Shown one piece after another: positions 35,362-45,717 of a stretch of 64,000 nt of DNA (positions within the stretch are counted from its first letter, which is position 1; each line of letters starts with the position of its first letter). The stretch comes from Chitinophagaceae bacterium PMP191F. GTDB lineage: Bacteria > Bacteroidota > Bacteroidia > Chitinophagales > Chitinophagaceae. Made by a program: the position numbers and the translations under genes. Where the stretch lies: positions 62,001 to 126,000 of the forward strand of contig LGYU01000022.1 in NCBI GenBank assembly GCA_001302245.1, read 5' to 3'. Under the pieces are notes generated by a model. The model worked only from the letters and a program-made list of their open reading frames with translations, had not been told where the DNA came from and made no database searches.

Positions 35362-36045
35362 ATGATCGGTTTACTGGAAAGATTAAAGATCATCGGCTTC
35401 AGGGAAGCAACGGAATCCTCTTTAGGTGTTCCGTTCAGCGTGTATATCGCCATGTTCAACCCTGAAAAATACAGTACCACCAAAAACAGCCTGTTCAATA
35501 CCGACAGGCGTCCCGGTGCTACGGGCAGCGAATTGCGTTTTAACCGCGAACAGCACCGCACATTCAATTTTGAATTTGTGGTAGACGGTACGGGCGCCTC
35601 CGGTGAAAAACGTGAAGTGCTGGTAGATATTAACCTTTTCAGGCTTACCTGTGGTTTTTTGGGTGATACGCACCGGCCTACTTTCCTGATCCTGAACTGG
35701 GGAACCTTCCTTTCACGTTGTGTACTGACATCGCTGACCATTGATTATACATTGTTCCGGTCTGACGGTACGCCCTTGCGTGCTGCTATGAAGGCCACTT
35801 TTGCAGAGTACACATTGCCTGCACTGGAACAGCTACAGAATTTTCTGAGTTCGCCGGATGTAACACATGTACGCACTGTTACTGCCAACGACCGGCTGGA
35901 CCTGATGAGTTATAATATTTACAAGGATTCAAAATATTATATGGAACTGGCAAGAGTGAATAACCTGAACCAGTTCCGGAGACTGAAAACCGGTGAGAAA
36001 CTGGTGTTTCCTCCCATTGATAAGAACAGCGGCACTAAAAAATAA
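35362..36045 (+). CDS. LysM-domain tail hub protein (Afp7/Pvc7-like)
   Basis: A 227-aa protein. The N-terminal 160 residues resemble the gp53/hub-adaptor-type proteins of contractile tails: FSVYIAMFNPEKYSTTKN, FNFEFVVDGTGASG, TFLILNWGTF and MKATFAEYTLP. Residues about 170-220 form a LysM-like module (VTANDRLDLMSYNIYKDSKY ... ARVNNLNQFRRLKTGEKLVFP). In phages and in PVC the LysM part is used for assembly contacts in the baseplate, not for sugar binding. Gene order (tube, DUF5908, LysM, VgrG) is the same as Afp5-6-7-8. Confidence 0.88.
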   Translation: MIGLLERLKIIGFREATESSLGVPFSVYIAMFNPEKYSTTKNSLFNTDRRPGATGSELRFNREQHRTFNFEFVVDGTGASGEKREVLVDINLFRLTCGFLGDTHRPTFLILNWGTFLSRCVLTSLTIDYTLFRSDGTPLRAAMKATFAEYTLPALEQLQNFLSSPDVTHVRTVTANDRLDLMSYNIYKDSKYYMELARVNNLNQFRRLKTGEKLVFPPIDKNSGTKK

Positions 36046-36063
36046 TACCGAACGGAACCTATT

Positions 36064-37836
36064 ATGCCTAATCTGAGATTACTTCCTGATCAGCAACAGA
36101 CCGACCTGGTAACCTTTACGGTACTGGTGAACAATATGCCCGTTGGCAAAGAAACAGGCATCATTTCTATTGCTGTACATAAGGAGGTAAATAAAATTCC
36201 ATGGGCAAAAATTGTAATACAGGATGGCGATGTGGCTGCTGAAGATTTTGCCATCAGCAACCAGGATACTTTCAAGCCCGGTAATACCATTGAAATACAG
36301 GCTGGCTATCATTCAGGCGAAACTACCATTTTTAAAGGCATTATTGTAAAACACGGTATCCGTATCCAGCGCGACCGCCAGTCATTACTGGAAGTGGAAT
36401 GCAGGGATGTTGTAATGAAACTGACCGCAGGCAGAAAGAACAAGTATTTTTTATCAGACAGCGGTTTGAAAGATGCTGATGTAATTGAAGAAGTGCTGAC
36501 CGGGTATTCAATCCAATCGGATATTACTGCAGATGCTACTGATGCCTTGTACAAAGAGGTGGTGCAGTATTATGCAACGGATTGGGATTTTATTGTTACC
36601 CGCGCTGAAGCATCCGGCAAACTGGTAATGCCGGATGACGGTACTGTATACGTAAAGAAACCGGATTTTGCCCAGGCGCCGGTAGCACTGTTGCAATATG
36701 GCGGTAACCTGCTGGAACTGGAAGCCATGATGGATGCTTCGGGGCAGTATGCAGGTGTCAGTGCAGCAGGGTGGAGCTATGCTGACCAGGAGTTGTCTGA
36801 ACAGGATGGGGTAGAACCACTCATTACAGAAGAAGGAAATATTTCCGGTTCTGAATTGGCCGATGTGCTGGGACTGGATCAATATACATTACGTCACTCT
36901 GGCAAAGCTAATGACCAGGAGTTGAGAAGCTGGGCTTCCGCACAACTACTGAAAAGCAAATTGTCGAAAATAAGAGGGCGTGTAAAATTTTTAGGATTTG
37001 CCGATGCCAAACCCGGTGTGCTGGTTGAATTGCAGGGCGTAGGCGACCGGTTCAACGGAACTGCTTTTGTATCTGCTGCCCGTCATCATATTTCAGATGG
37101 CAACTGGTATACGGAGATACAGGTAGGGTTGTCTGCCCGCTGGTTTGCACAGGAAGATGATGTTACTGCACCACCGGCGTCTGGTTTGTTGCCCGGTGTT
37201 TCAGGGGTACAGATCGGCATTGTAACCCAGCTTGAAAATGATCCTGATGGTGAGCACCGGATACAGGTACGCGTTCCCGTAATAGATGCTGCTGCTGATG
37301 GGATCTGGGCCAGGGTGACCTGTGTAGATGCAGGCAATGAACGTTGTTCCTACTTCAGACCCGAAGTGAATGATGAAGTGATCGTGGCATTTATCAATGA
37401 CGATCCGCGTCATGCTATTGTACTGGGCATGCTGAACAGCAGCGCCAAGCCGGTACCTACCGATGTGTTTCCCGAAAAAGATGATAACAATATTAAAGGG
37501 TTTGTAACGCGCAGCAAGCTGAAACTTACGTTTGACGATGATAAAAAGATCATTACGCTGGAAACTCCGGCCGGTAATAAAACAATACTGAATGATGATG
37601 ATGGCAGCATACTGCTGCAGGACCAATCGGGCAATAAGATCACTATGAACAGTGATGGTATTACGATAGAAAGTGCAAAAGACATTGTGCTGAGGGCTGC
37701 ACAGAACATCAATGCCAAAGCGGTCAAAATAGGAGCGGAAGCCGATTCAGAATTTTCTGCCAAAGGAAATGCAAAGGCTGCTGTGGAAAGTGGCGGACAA
37801 ACAGAAATTAAAGGTGGAATTGTAAAAATAAACTGA
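36064..37836 (+). CDS. Spike hub protein, VgrG-like (Afp8/Pvc8)
   Basis: A 590-aa protein combining gp27- and gp5-like parts. Residues 1-370 form the hub barrels (EINKIPWAKIVIQDG-type opening, IFKGIIVKHGIRIQRDRQSL, YATDWDFIVTRAEASGKLV). An OB-fold follows near 375-470 (IGIVTQLENDPDGEHRIQVR, RPEVNDEVIVAFINDDPRH). The last 100 residues are a beta-prism needle with repeated strands (KLKLTFDDDKKIITLETPAG; GNKITMNSDGITIESAKDI). It forms the trimeric spike below the tube. No enzymatic C-terminal extension is present. The PAAR gene starts 2 bp after its stop. Confidence 0.93.
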   Translation: MPNLRLLPDQQQTDLVTFTVLVNNMPVGKETGIISIAVHKEVNKIPWAKIVIQDGDVAAEDFAISNQDTFKPGNTIEIQAGYHSGETTIFKGIIVKHGIRIQRDRQSLLEVECRDVVMKLTAGRKNKYFLSDSGLKDADVIEEVLTGYSIQSDITADATDALYKEVVQYYATDWDFIVTRAEASGKLVMPDDGTVYVKKPDFAQAPVALLQYGGNLLELEAMMDASGQYAGVSAAGWSYADQELSEQDGVEPLITEEGNISGSELADVLGLDQYTLRHSGKANDQELRSWASAQLLKSKLSKIRGRVKFLGFADAKPGVLVELQGVGDRFNGTAFVSAARHHISDGNWYTEIQVGLSARWFAQEDDVTAPPASGLLPGVSGVQIGIVTQLENDPDGEHRIQVRVPVIDAAADGIWARVTCVDAGNERCSYFRPEVNDEVIVAFINDDPRHAIVLGMLNSSAKPVPTDVFPEKDDNNIKGFVTRSKLKLTFDDDKKIITLETPAGNKTILNDDDGSILLQDQSGNKITMNSDGITIESAKDIVLRAAQNINAKAVKIGAEADSEFSAKGNAKAAVESGGQTEIKGGIVKIN

Positions 37837-37838
37837 TT

Positions 37839-38132
37839 ATGCCCGGAGCTGCCAGAGTTGGAGATATGCACGTATGCCCGATGCTGAACCCCGGTGGTGC
37901 ACCACATGTAGGTGGGCCGGTAATACCGCCCGGCTGCCCAACAGTACTGATAGAAGGGCAACCTGCAGCACGTATGGGCGATCTGCTTACCTGTTCGGGG
38001 CCACCGGATAGTATTGTAAAAGGTTCGGCTACAGTATTGATTGGAGGTATGCCTGCTGCACGTATGGGAGATACCACGGCACATGGCGGTATGATTACGC
38101 TGGGAAGTGCCACAGTGTTGATTGGAGGATAA
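37839..38132 (+). CDS. PAAR-repeat spike tip protein (Afp10-like)
   Basis: A 97-aa protein made of three PAAR-type repeats with MPGAARVGDMHVCP at the start and two PAARMGD copies later, each followed by a strand ending in TVLIGG or similar. Conserved His and Cys residues (H11, C13, H21-type positions, a second C in LLTCSGP, H in TTAHGG) would hold the zinc ion at the tip of the cone. It sharpens the VgrG needle. No toxin domain is fused to it. Spacing of 2 bp to the VgrG gene suggests coupled translation. Confidence 0.93.
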   Translation: MPGAARVGDMHVCPMLNPGGAPHVGGPVIPPGCPTVLIEGQPAARMGDLLTCSGPPDSIVKGSATVLIGGMPAARMGDTTAHGGMITLGSATVLIGG

Positions 38133-38231
38133 GAAAAAGGAGTTGGTTTTTAGCTGTAGTATCTCACAGCAATTACCCAAACCTGAAACTCAAAAACCGA
38201 CACATGAAACTGACATCCGAAATAAAATAAT

Positions 38232-38648
38232 ATGGATAATCAAAAATCTTTTCTGGGTACCGGGTGGTCTTTCCCGCCAACATTTTCAAAAAATCCCTGT
38301 GTGGTACAAATGGTATCAGACGAAGAAGATATTGCGGAAAGTCTGAAGATATTATTGTCAACCAGGCATGGCGAACGGGTAATGCAACCGGAATATGGCT
38401 GCAACCTGGATGTATTGCTATTTGAACCTATCAATACATCGTTGCTGACGTTTGTAAAAGACCTGATCGAAAAAGCGATCCTGTATCATGAACCGCGCAT
38501 TGATCTGCGCAATATCAATATTGTTACGGAACAGGTATCTGAAGGACTGCTACTGATAGAACTGGAATATGTAATCCGGCAAACCAATTCGCGATACAAT
38601 CTTGTATATCCTTTTTACCTGAAAGAATCAGAGCAACAACACCAATAA
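38232..38648 (+). CDS. Baseplate wedge protein, gp25/GPW family (Afp9-like)
   Basis: A 138-aa protein. It has the gp25 lysozyme-like domain pattern: GTGWSFPPTFSKN at the start, DEEDIAESLKILLSTRHGERVMQPEYGCNLD in the core and a C-terminal strand pair LLLIELEYVIRQTNSRYNLVYPFYL. The EPR motif region (HEPRIDLRNINI) is also seen, a key contact with the sheath in contractile tails. It links baseplate and sheath initiation. Gene order here is PAAR then gp25, reversed compared with Afp9-Afp10. Confidence 0.92.
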   Translation: MDNQKSFLGTGWSFPPTFSKNPCVVQMVSDEEDIAESLKILLSTRHGERVMQPEYGCNLDVLLFEPINTSLLTFVKDLIEKAILYHEPRIDLRNINIVTEQVSEGLLLIELEYVIRQTNSRYNLVYPFYLKESEQQHQ

Positions 38649-38657
38649 TTTAACGCT

Positions 38658-41600
38658 ATGTGCGCTATTGTAAAAAATCCATTGCAGCGTGATGGCACCG
38701 GCCAGGAAGAAAGATTGCTGAAAGCACTGCAACCTGCTTATGCCCGCATTGACGATAGGAAGATCCAGGAGATCATTGCTTTTTCTGTAGAGTATTGTAA
38801 GCTGATCAGTTATTACAATACCAGCAATCAGCAGCAGGGTGATTGGTCGTGCTTTTATGAAAACGATCCCTGTATAGTGCTGGCATTGCTGGCCACTATT
38901 GATACGGATAGTATAGAAGCCGCTTTTAAAGAACTGGAAATAAAGGTCAGGGCGCTGCTTGCCAAAGATGCAGTAGTACAACCTGATGCGTGCGATATAG
39001 ACCCTTTGCCCGGCTATTATGATGAGCTGATCAATCTTATTTACAGTGTTGCTATCCGCATTCAGCAGGCCTGCAGTAAACTGCCTAACGATAACCTGTT
39101 AAAAGAAGAGATCATTACTTTTGTTACCAATGATCTGCGGCTTGCAATTATTGATAACAAGCAACAGGATGCACTGGTAAAACTGATCGGGTATGATAAA
39201 GGAAGCCTGGCACCTGTGAACGACTACAGTCAGTTTATGTTTACGCCGGACAAGGGATATTGCGTATGCCGGCGTACGTGGCAACTGGATGCTGAAGGAT
39301 ATGACTGTATTTACCCGGACAACTCATTTAATATTGATAGTTTAAAATCACTGTTCTATATTTTCTTCACTGTACTGTTGCACATAAAGCAACGTGCCGG
39401 TTCTTACTTTGAAGATTGTATTGAGAAGAATGATAATCATCAACCTCATGTTACGCTTTTCCTGTCATTCCTTTACCTGTTACGTTTACTGGTTGATCAG
39501 TTGAATACACTTACCGAAGTACACCTGCAGTATTATTATGAAAAGGTGCTTTGTTTGCATAAAAAACAGGAAGTACCAGATAAGGTACATGTGATCTTTG
39601 AGCTGGCTAAGAATTTTGAAACGCATTTGATAGAAGAAGGTACTTGGCTCAATGGCGCAAAAGATGATACCGGCAAGCAACGTATATACGCTATATTGGA
39701 AGAAGTAGTGGTGAAGAGGGCTACTGTGGCACAGCTTAAAACAGTATATATTGATGAGGTTACCGGTACAGTACATGCAGCACCGGTAGCCAATTCAAAA
39801 GACGGGCTGGGAGATACTTTTGCCAAAGAAGAACAGGCACACTGGACAGCGTTGGGAGGAAATAACAATCCGCTGACTGAAACCGGTTTTGCCGTGGCAT
39901 CGCCCATGTTCCTGCTGGAAGAGGGGGTGCGGGGAGCGATGGTCAACTACAAGCTGGATATTAATGATCAACCAGGCACACTACAACTGGCTGATCTGCC
40001 CAGGAAAGATGCATTTCGTTTATTATACAGTTCAGGAAAAGACTGGGTAGAGGTAGAAGATGCGTTTACCATTGTTGAACGTATATTATCGGATAATGCT
40101 TATCCTATACTGTCTGACCTGTTTCATAAACATCTGGATGATATCTATGCGGCTGTAGGCAAAGGCTTCGATACTATTAAAAAACTATACGAAAAGATCT
40201 ATCCTGATACGGCTGTTGCAGCCGTAGCAGCCGAAGCAAAAACAGCTCCCAAAGCAAAAAAGATTAAAGCCGCGGATAGTGGTAGTATTCCTGATCTGAA
40301 AACTGCAATACAGTTTGTGCAGAATGCGGATGCTTCTGCATTGGCCGGAATGTTGCTAGATGCAACTGCCGGCAAATCTGTTGCTAAAAAAAGTGTAAAA
40401 GCCGGTGCAAAAGAAACGGTTGCTGATGATGCAAATATCAACGCACAGCAACTGGTAAAAGAGATATTGCAGATTCGTAATGATATACTCGCCGTAAAAC
40501 ATGCCTATGTATACCGTACAGATACCGGTAACAACGAGCTGGATTTTTTTATGCTGGCTAACACTACAGCGCCTGCATGTTCTCCACGTATCACAGATGA
40601 CAAGGATACAGATGTACGCGCTGACTGGCCGGTATTAAAAACACTGGTGAGGAATAATGCGCAGGATCCCAATGATGTCACCTGTCTGTACAATCAACTG
40701 AAGACATGGTGCATGAAAGGTGTCGATATCAGGGTAGGTGCTTACGGTATGAAGAAGCTGGTAGTACAAAACGATACCGCCATACTGGATAATTCAAAAG
40801 AAATATTACCGTTTGGTAATCGCCCGTATATCGGTTCGGGATTTTATATTGGCAATTATGAAGCATTTCAGAAAAAACTGGATGCGGTGGGGGTACAGAT
40901 GGAATGGGCAGGGCGTCCGGATGACTTTACTACATACTACAACAATTATATCTCCAAGGATATTTACAACGGTTCATTCCGGGTAAATACTGAAGTGCTG
41001 AACGGTGGCATATTTCAGAATATTTATGGTGGCAACCAGCAGGAGATATTCAAAGTATCATCTCCCGGAAAAAATACCATAGTGCTGGGCGCTATTAAGA
41101 ATCTGGATAATGGCGATGAAGGAAGCGGTAAAGATGAATCCGGTGCTCCCGGCCTGAAAAAAATAGCTGCCAAAGAACTGATAAACCAGGATGCTGTGCA
41201 GGTACCTGATCTACAGAGTAATTTTGAATTGCGTGCGTTTGGACGTGATCCGTATATGCAGAAATTTGCCGACTACAACGTAAATATACAGCGCGGTTTT
41301 ATGCGGCTTTCGCTGGATGGTAAAGACTTTTTGCATGAAGAATATCCCCGTGCATTACTGAAACTGGTAATAGGTGCTAAAGACCCAATTACTGATCCTA
41401 CCAAGATTATCAATGAACCTTACACACCGAAATTAAAGAACACCACGCTGTTCTATGTGTCTTCCGAAAGGATACTGTTCGGTGCAGGACAATACAATGC
41501 CAATATTGAACAATTCTTTCACTGCACTCCTTTTGGGTATAAGAAGGTTGCGATCAATAGTGATACGCAGGTAAATATGTTGCCACAGTTCAATAGTGCG

Positions 41601-42929
41601 GTAACTAACGTGTTTACACAAGGAAACCTGTATGTCGGTTTGCAAAATGCAGCGCCGGAGCAGAAGGTGAATATCCTTTTCCAGGTGATGGATGGTTCGG
41701 GCGATAACAGGTTTGCACCGCCGGATATTGAATGGAGCTATCTTATCAACAATGAATGGATATCCTTTAAACCGGTAGAGATCATGGATCATACCCGGGC
41801 AGATGAAAGTTCGCGTAAAAGTTTGCTGACCTCAGGTATCATTTCGTTTACCCTGCCCAAGGAAATCACCAGTGCAGGCACTACCATCCTGGACAAAAAA
41901 TTATTGTGGATACGTGCCTGTGCGCATGAAGAACCGGTCAATACTGATGATGTGGTATTGATGCAGGCCATTCCCCGTATTGCTGCTTTGCCAGAACTGG
42001 TGGCGGTGATAGCACAAGCAGGTATTGCGCAGTTTGAAGATCATAACAATTCCCTCAATCACCTTGCAGTGCCCTTGCCGGCACATACTATTAATAAATT
42101 TATTGACAGCCGGGCTGCTGTTAAAAAACTGGATCAGCCATTCAATTCTTTTGGCGGACGTATGCCGGAAAATGATGCCGCATTTTTTCTGCGCATCAGC
42201 GAACGTTTACGGCATAAGAACCGGGCTGTATGTATATGGGATTATGAACACCTGGTACTGGCGCAGTTTCCGGAGTTGCATAAAGCAAAATGCCTGAACC
42301 ATACCAGCATACTGGAAGCACACGAACTGGCCCCTGGTTTTGTTACCATGGCAGTAATTCCCGATCTGCGCAACAGGAATGCAGTGAATAAACTGGAGCC
42401 CCGTGTACCTATTGGTACGTTGGATGCTATTCGTGTCTTTTTACAGAAACGTACTAACCTGTTTGTTGCATCATCAGTCAATGATCATCTGAATTACCTG
42501 CAGGTGGTGAACCCGGTATATGAGCCGGTACGCATTACCTGCTGTGTGCGTTTTCGCAGCGGACTTGATCCTGCCTATTACAAATATTTACTGAATGATG
42601 ATCTGAAAAAATACCTGTCGCCCTGGGCTTATAATGCCAATTCGGAGATCAATTTCGGTGCACCGGTGCAGAAATCAGCTATTCTCAATTTTATAGAACA
42701 CAGAAGTTATGTGGATGTTATCCTCGGGTTCAGGGTTGATCATTTCCGGAATAGTATGACTGCCCCCTTACCAGCTACGGATGACGACACCATTATACCC
42801 ACTACCTCCGTTTCTGTATTAACGTCTTACAATACTATACAGACGGGTAGTGAATATGAACACAGCATAGAGCATGTTCCTTATGATGCTAAAAATCCCT
42901 GTCCAGGGTGTAAGGCTATAGTCCGCTGA
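38658..42929 (+). CDS. Giant baseplate component, Afp11-like (gp6/baseplate J family)
   Basis: A 1423-aa protein starting 9 bp after the gp25 gene. The N-terminus is helical (EERLLKALQPAYARIDDRKI). The C-terminal third contains the baseplate-J-like region: GGRMPENDAAFFLRISERLRHKNRAVCIWDYEHLVLAQFPELHKAKCLNHT, a region typical of Afp11 homologues, then VPIGTLDAIRVFLQKRTNLF. In the middle, around residues 517-595 (nt 40207-40440), is an Ala/Lys-rich low-complexity pair of linkers that looks like an insertion. It is longer than the Afp11 of Serratia. It forms the baseplate wedge together with the next gene product. Few exact functions can be given for the large N-terminal half. Confidence 0.85.
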   Translation: MCAIVKNPLQRDGTGQEERLLKALQPAYARIDDRKIQEIIAFSVEYCKLISYYNTSNQQQGDWSCFYENDPCIVLALLATIDTDSIEAAFKELEIKVRALLAKDAVVQPDACDIDPLPGYYDELINLIYSVAIRIQQACSKLPNDNLLKEEIITFVTNDLRLAIIDNKQQDALVKLIGYDKGSLAPVNDYSQFMFTPDKGYCVCRRTWQLDAEGYDCIYPDNSFNIDSLKSLFYIFFTVLLHIKQRAGSYFEDCIEKNDNHQPHVTLFLSFLYLLRLLVDQLNTLTEVHLQYYYEKVLCLHKKQEVPDKVHVIFELAKNFETHLIEEGTWLNGAKDDTGKQRIYAILEEVVVKRATVAQLKTVYIDEVTGTVHAAPVANSKDGLGDTFAKEEQAHWTALGGNNNPLTETGFAVASPMFLLEEGVRGAMVNYKLDINDQPGTLQLADLPRKDAFRLLYSSGKDWVEVEDAFTIVERILSDNAYPILSDLFHKHLDDIYAAVGKGFDTIKKLYEKIYPDTAVAAVAAEAKTAPKAKKIKAADSGSIPDLKTAIQFVQNADASALAGMLLDATAGKSVAKKSVKAGAKETVADDANINAQQLVKEILQIRNDILAVKHAYVYRTDTGNNELDFFMLANTTAPACSPRITDDKDTDVRADWPVLKTLVRNNAQDPNDVTCLYNQLKTWCMKGVDIRVGAYGMKKLVVQNDTAILDNSKEILPFGNRPYIGSGFYIGNYEAFQKKLDAVGVQMEWAGRPDDFTTYYNNYISKDIYNGSFRVNTEVLNGGIFQNIYGGNQQEIFKVSSPGKNTIVLGAIKNLDNGDEGSGKDESGAPGLKKIAAKELINQDAVQVPDLQSNFELRAFGRDPYMQKFADYNVNIQRGFMRLSLDGKDFLHEEYPRALLKLVIGAKDPITDPTKIINEPYTPKLKNTTLFYVSSERILFGAGQYNANIEQFFHCTPFGYKKVAINSDTQVNMLPQFNSAVTNVFTQGNLYVGLQNAAPEQKVNILFQVMDGSGDNRFAPPDIEWSYLINNEWISFKPVEIMDHTRADESSRKSLLTSGIISFTLPKEITSAGTTILDKKLLWIRACAHEEPVNTDDVVLMQAIPRIAALPELVAVIAQAGIAQFEDHNNSLNHLAVPLPAHTINKFIDSRAAVKKLDQPFNSFGGRMPENDAAFFLRISERLRHKNRAVCIWDYEHLVLAQFPELHKAKCLNHTSILEAHELAPGFVTMAVIPDLRNRNAVNKLEPRVPIGTLDAIRVFLQKRTNLFVASSVNDHLNYLQVVNPVYEPVRITCCVRFRSGLDPAYYKYLLNDDLKKYLSPWAYNANSEINFGAPVQKSAILNFIEHRSYVDVILGFRVDHFRNSMTAPLPATDDDTIIPTTSVSVLTSYNTIQTGSEYEHSIEHVPYDAKNPCPGCKAIVR

Positions 42930-42960
42930 TAGTATACGCCATTTTTAAATGCAGTGAACA

Positions 42961-45660
42961 ATGACAGAAAATAAAACTATATCGAAAGCCAATCCGCCGT
43001 TTGAAAGTATGGATTTTGCGGTCCTGCGGAGAAAAGGAATTGAATACTTTGAAAAGTCGGGGAGTAAACAGTGGACAGATTATAACCTGCACGATCCCGG
43101 CATTACCATATTGGAGGTATTGTGTTATGCCATTACCGACATGGGTTTTCGCACCAGTTTCCCCATACAGGATATACTGGCATCCGGTGCTCCATCGAAT
43201 GCAAAACAGTTTTTTTCAACGCAGGAAATCCTGACCTGTAACCCTGTTACACCAAACGATTTCAGAAAAATACTGATAGACCTGGAGGGTGTTAAAAACG
43301 CATGGCTGCTGAAAACCGCACGGCAGGAAATGGGCCTGATTGCAATCCAGGAAAAAGTAAAAGATAGCAACGATAATAATACATGGCAGTTGGAATATGG
43401 CAGCAGCGAAAAAGATGCCGTGTTGCTGAACGGTCTGTACGATGTATATATAGATTTTGAAGATGATGTGGACCAGGATGACCTGGAAAGAGTACATGCC
43501 ATTACCCGCAGTGTATGGAAACAGTTGTGGAAACATCGCAACCTGTGCGAGGATTTTGTAAAAGTGGATGTGATCAGGCAAACCATATTGGGTATTGATG
43601 TACAGGTAGAGCTTTGTCCTGATGCGGATGTTAACATTGTGGCCGGCGAGATCTATTACCAGGTTCAGGAATTTCTGACACCGACGGTACACTTCTATAG
43701 TTTTTCTGAAATGCATGATACCTGGAAGAAAGATTGCGATGAGATCTTTGACGGGCCTGTATTGTGTAATGGCTTTATTGATAATGACGAGCTGGAAAAT
43801 GCACAACTGCGTAGCGAAGTATATGTATCAGACCTGTGGCAGGTAATCATGAATATATGCGGAGTGGCTGGTATTAAAAAGCTGACCGCTAGAAAATATG
43901 ATGATAAAGGGAATGTTATTGCTACTACCGGTGATAGCGAATGGTGTATCATGATTGATCCGTTTCACAAACCGGTACTGGACGCTAAACTGTCTGCATT
44001 GTATTTTCAACAGAATTTCGATTGCATTTACCCTGATGACCGCAAGGTGCAGGAACGCATAGCATTGCAGAAAAAACTGAACGAGCCACGGAAAAAAAGC
44101 AACCGGCTGCCAGTTATGGAACCAGGCATTAACAGGGAGCTTGAACAATATTTTTCTATACAGGATGAATTTCCTTTTACCTATAAAATAGCCGAAGGAC
44201 AGATTGTTGAAACTGATTCCGAACTGCGTAAGGCACAGGTAAAACAACTGAAAGGCTACCTGATGTTGTATGACGAACTGCTGGCAGATTACCTGGCATT
44301 GCTGGGCAGGGTGAAAGAACTGTTGTCGGTAAGCCAGGATGAGGATCATACCTTTTTTTATTCCACCCTGTACAATGTATCAGGAGTAAAAGACCTGATC
44401 AAAGCATATCCTGAAAAAGAAGACCAGACATGGGATACGTTTGTGGCAGATGATGACAATGCGTATGTACACCGTCTTAAAGAGATCATTGAAACAGAAA
44501 CCCGTCGTAAACAGCGCAAGAATGTTTTTATTGATCACTTGTTGGCGCGTTTTGGAGAATCGTTCACTGAATATGTGATCATGCAATACCGAGATCAATG
44601 CCAGTGTACCGGTTCTGTTGAAGGCACAGTCATTGAGAACCAGTTGTTGCAGCATAAATCTGGCTTTCTGAAACGTATTCCGGAGCTGGGCAGTGAGCGC
44701 GGAAAAGGGTTTAACTATAAGGCACTTGATTGCAGTAAACCGGATATATGGGATTCGGTAAACGTATCAGGATTGAAGAAAAGAGTATGCATGTATCTTG
44801 GGTTTAGTGATTTTAACCGTAAAACACTTACCTGTGCACCGGAGTTTGACATTGTGGCTTACCGGCAGATCACAGATGGAAAGGTGCAAAACTACCGGTT
44901 GCGTTTGCAGGATAAACATGGCAGCATATTGCTGGATGGTATCAAGAGCTACCGGTTGCAACAGAATACCCAGAAAGATATTAAAGACCTTCGTGAACAG
45001 ATATTACGACATGTGGCAGATGCTACTGATCCTTCCAAAGGAACGGTAATAGTACCGCCGGCAGATGTGAGCGGCTATTCGCGGGTATATGTAAAGGACC
45101 GTGAGAACAACAATGCCCTGCAAAGCGATATGATGAAATATGCCGATGCCATTGCATTGCGCGCTAAAGTTTTGTTACTGGCCTTTCCTGAAAGCTGTGC
45201 CGTAGAAGGGTTTCATATTGTAGAGCATATCCTGCTTCGTCCCAAAGATGATGATTACCTGCCATTGCCCGATCCTGTAATGATCGAAGCTCGGGATGCA
45301 GGTAGTTATGTGATCAAAGACCCTTATTCTTTCTGGATCACAGTAGCTGTGCCTGCATGGTTGCCCCGTTTTAAGAACAATCCAAATGCACAATATCAGT
45401 TTGAACAACTGGTGCGGAGGGAAGCTCCGGCACATATTTTAGTAAAATTCTGCTGGATGAACCCACATGAAATGTATGATTTTGAATCGGCCTACCTGCA
45501 GTGGTTGTACGAACAGGCTTTGGAAGAACCTAATGACCGGGAACTTACCAATCACGTGAATGACCTGGTTTCATTGATGAAACGTTGTTCATTTAAACTT
45601 CGTGATATGGGCGATCCATGCCTGGCGGCAAAAGAGCAGCAGTCGATGCATAAACAATAA
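42961..45660 (+). CDS. Second baseplate wedge protein, Afp12-like
   Basis: An 899-aa protein. Near the start it has a DYNLHDPGITILEVLCYAIT block followed by DMGFRTSFPIQDILA, a strongly conserved opening of Afp12-like proteins in Bacteroidetes eCIS. Later come PSCPxD-type core regions such as GVKNAWLLKTARQ and TPNDFRKILIDLEGV, which are baseplate-J-like insertion strands. The C-terminal part has VEGFHIVEHILLRPKDDD and the end LNEP-like EALEEPNDRELTNHVNDL. It pairs with the 1423-aa protein in the wedge heterocomplex. The 31-bp spacer suggests the same transcript. Confidence 0.82.
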   Translation: MTENKTISKANPPFESMDFAVLRRKGIEYFEKSGSKQWTDYNLHDPGITILEVLCYAITDMGFRTSFPIQDILASGAPSNAKQFFSTQEILTCNPVTPNDFRKILIDLEGVKNAWLLKTARQEMGLIAIQEKVKDSNDNNTWQLEYGSSEKDAVLLNGLYDVYIDFEDDVDQDDLERVHAITRSVWKQLWKHRNLCEDFVKVDVIRQTILGIDVQVELCPDADVNIVAGEIYYQVQEFLTPTVHFYSFSEMHDTWKKDCDEIFDGPVLCNGFIDNDELENAQLRSEVYVSDLWQVIMNICGVAGIKKLTARKYDDKGNVIATTGDSEWCIMIDPFHKPVLDAKLSALYFQQNFDCIYPDDRKVQERIALQKKLNEPRKKSNRLPVMEPGINRELEQYFSIQDEFPFTYKIAEGQIVETDSELRKAQVKQLKGYLMLYDELLADYLALLGRVKELLSVSQDEDHTFFYSTLYNVSGVKDLIKAYPEKEDQTWDTFVADDDNAYVHRLKEIIETETRRKQRKNVFIDHLLARFGESFTEYVIMQYRDQCQCTGSVEGTVIENQLLQHKSGFLKRIPELGSERGKGFNYKALDCSKPDIWDSVNVSGLKKRVCMYLGFSDFNRKTLTCAPEFDIVAYRQITDGKVQNYRLRLQDKHGSILLDGIKSYRLQQNTQKDIKDLREQILRHVADATDPSKGTVIVPPADVSGYSRVYVKDRENNNALQSDMMKYADAIALRAKVLLLAFPESCAVEGFHIVEHILLRPKDDDYLPLPDPVMIEARDAGSYVIKDPYSFWITVAVPAWLPRFKNNPNAQYQFEQLVRREAPAHILVKFCWMNPHEMYDFESAYLQWLYEQALEEPNDRELTNHVNDLVSLMKRCSFKLRDMGDPCLAAKEQQSMHKQ

Positions 45661-45717
45661 AACGTATTGCTTACCTGTACATAGCTGCGCTGTGTACAGA
45701 ACAACAAATTCTATATC

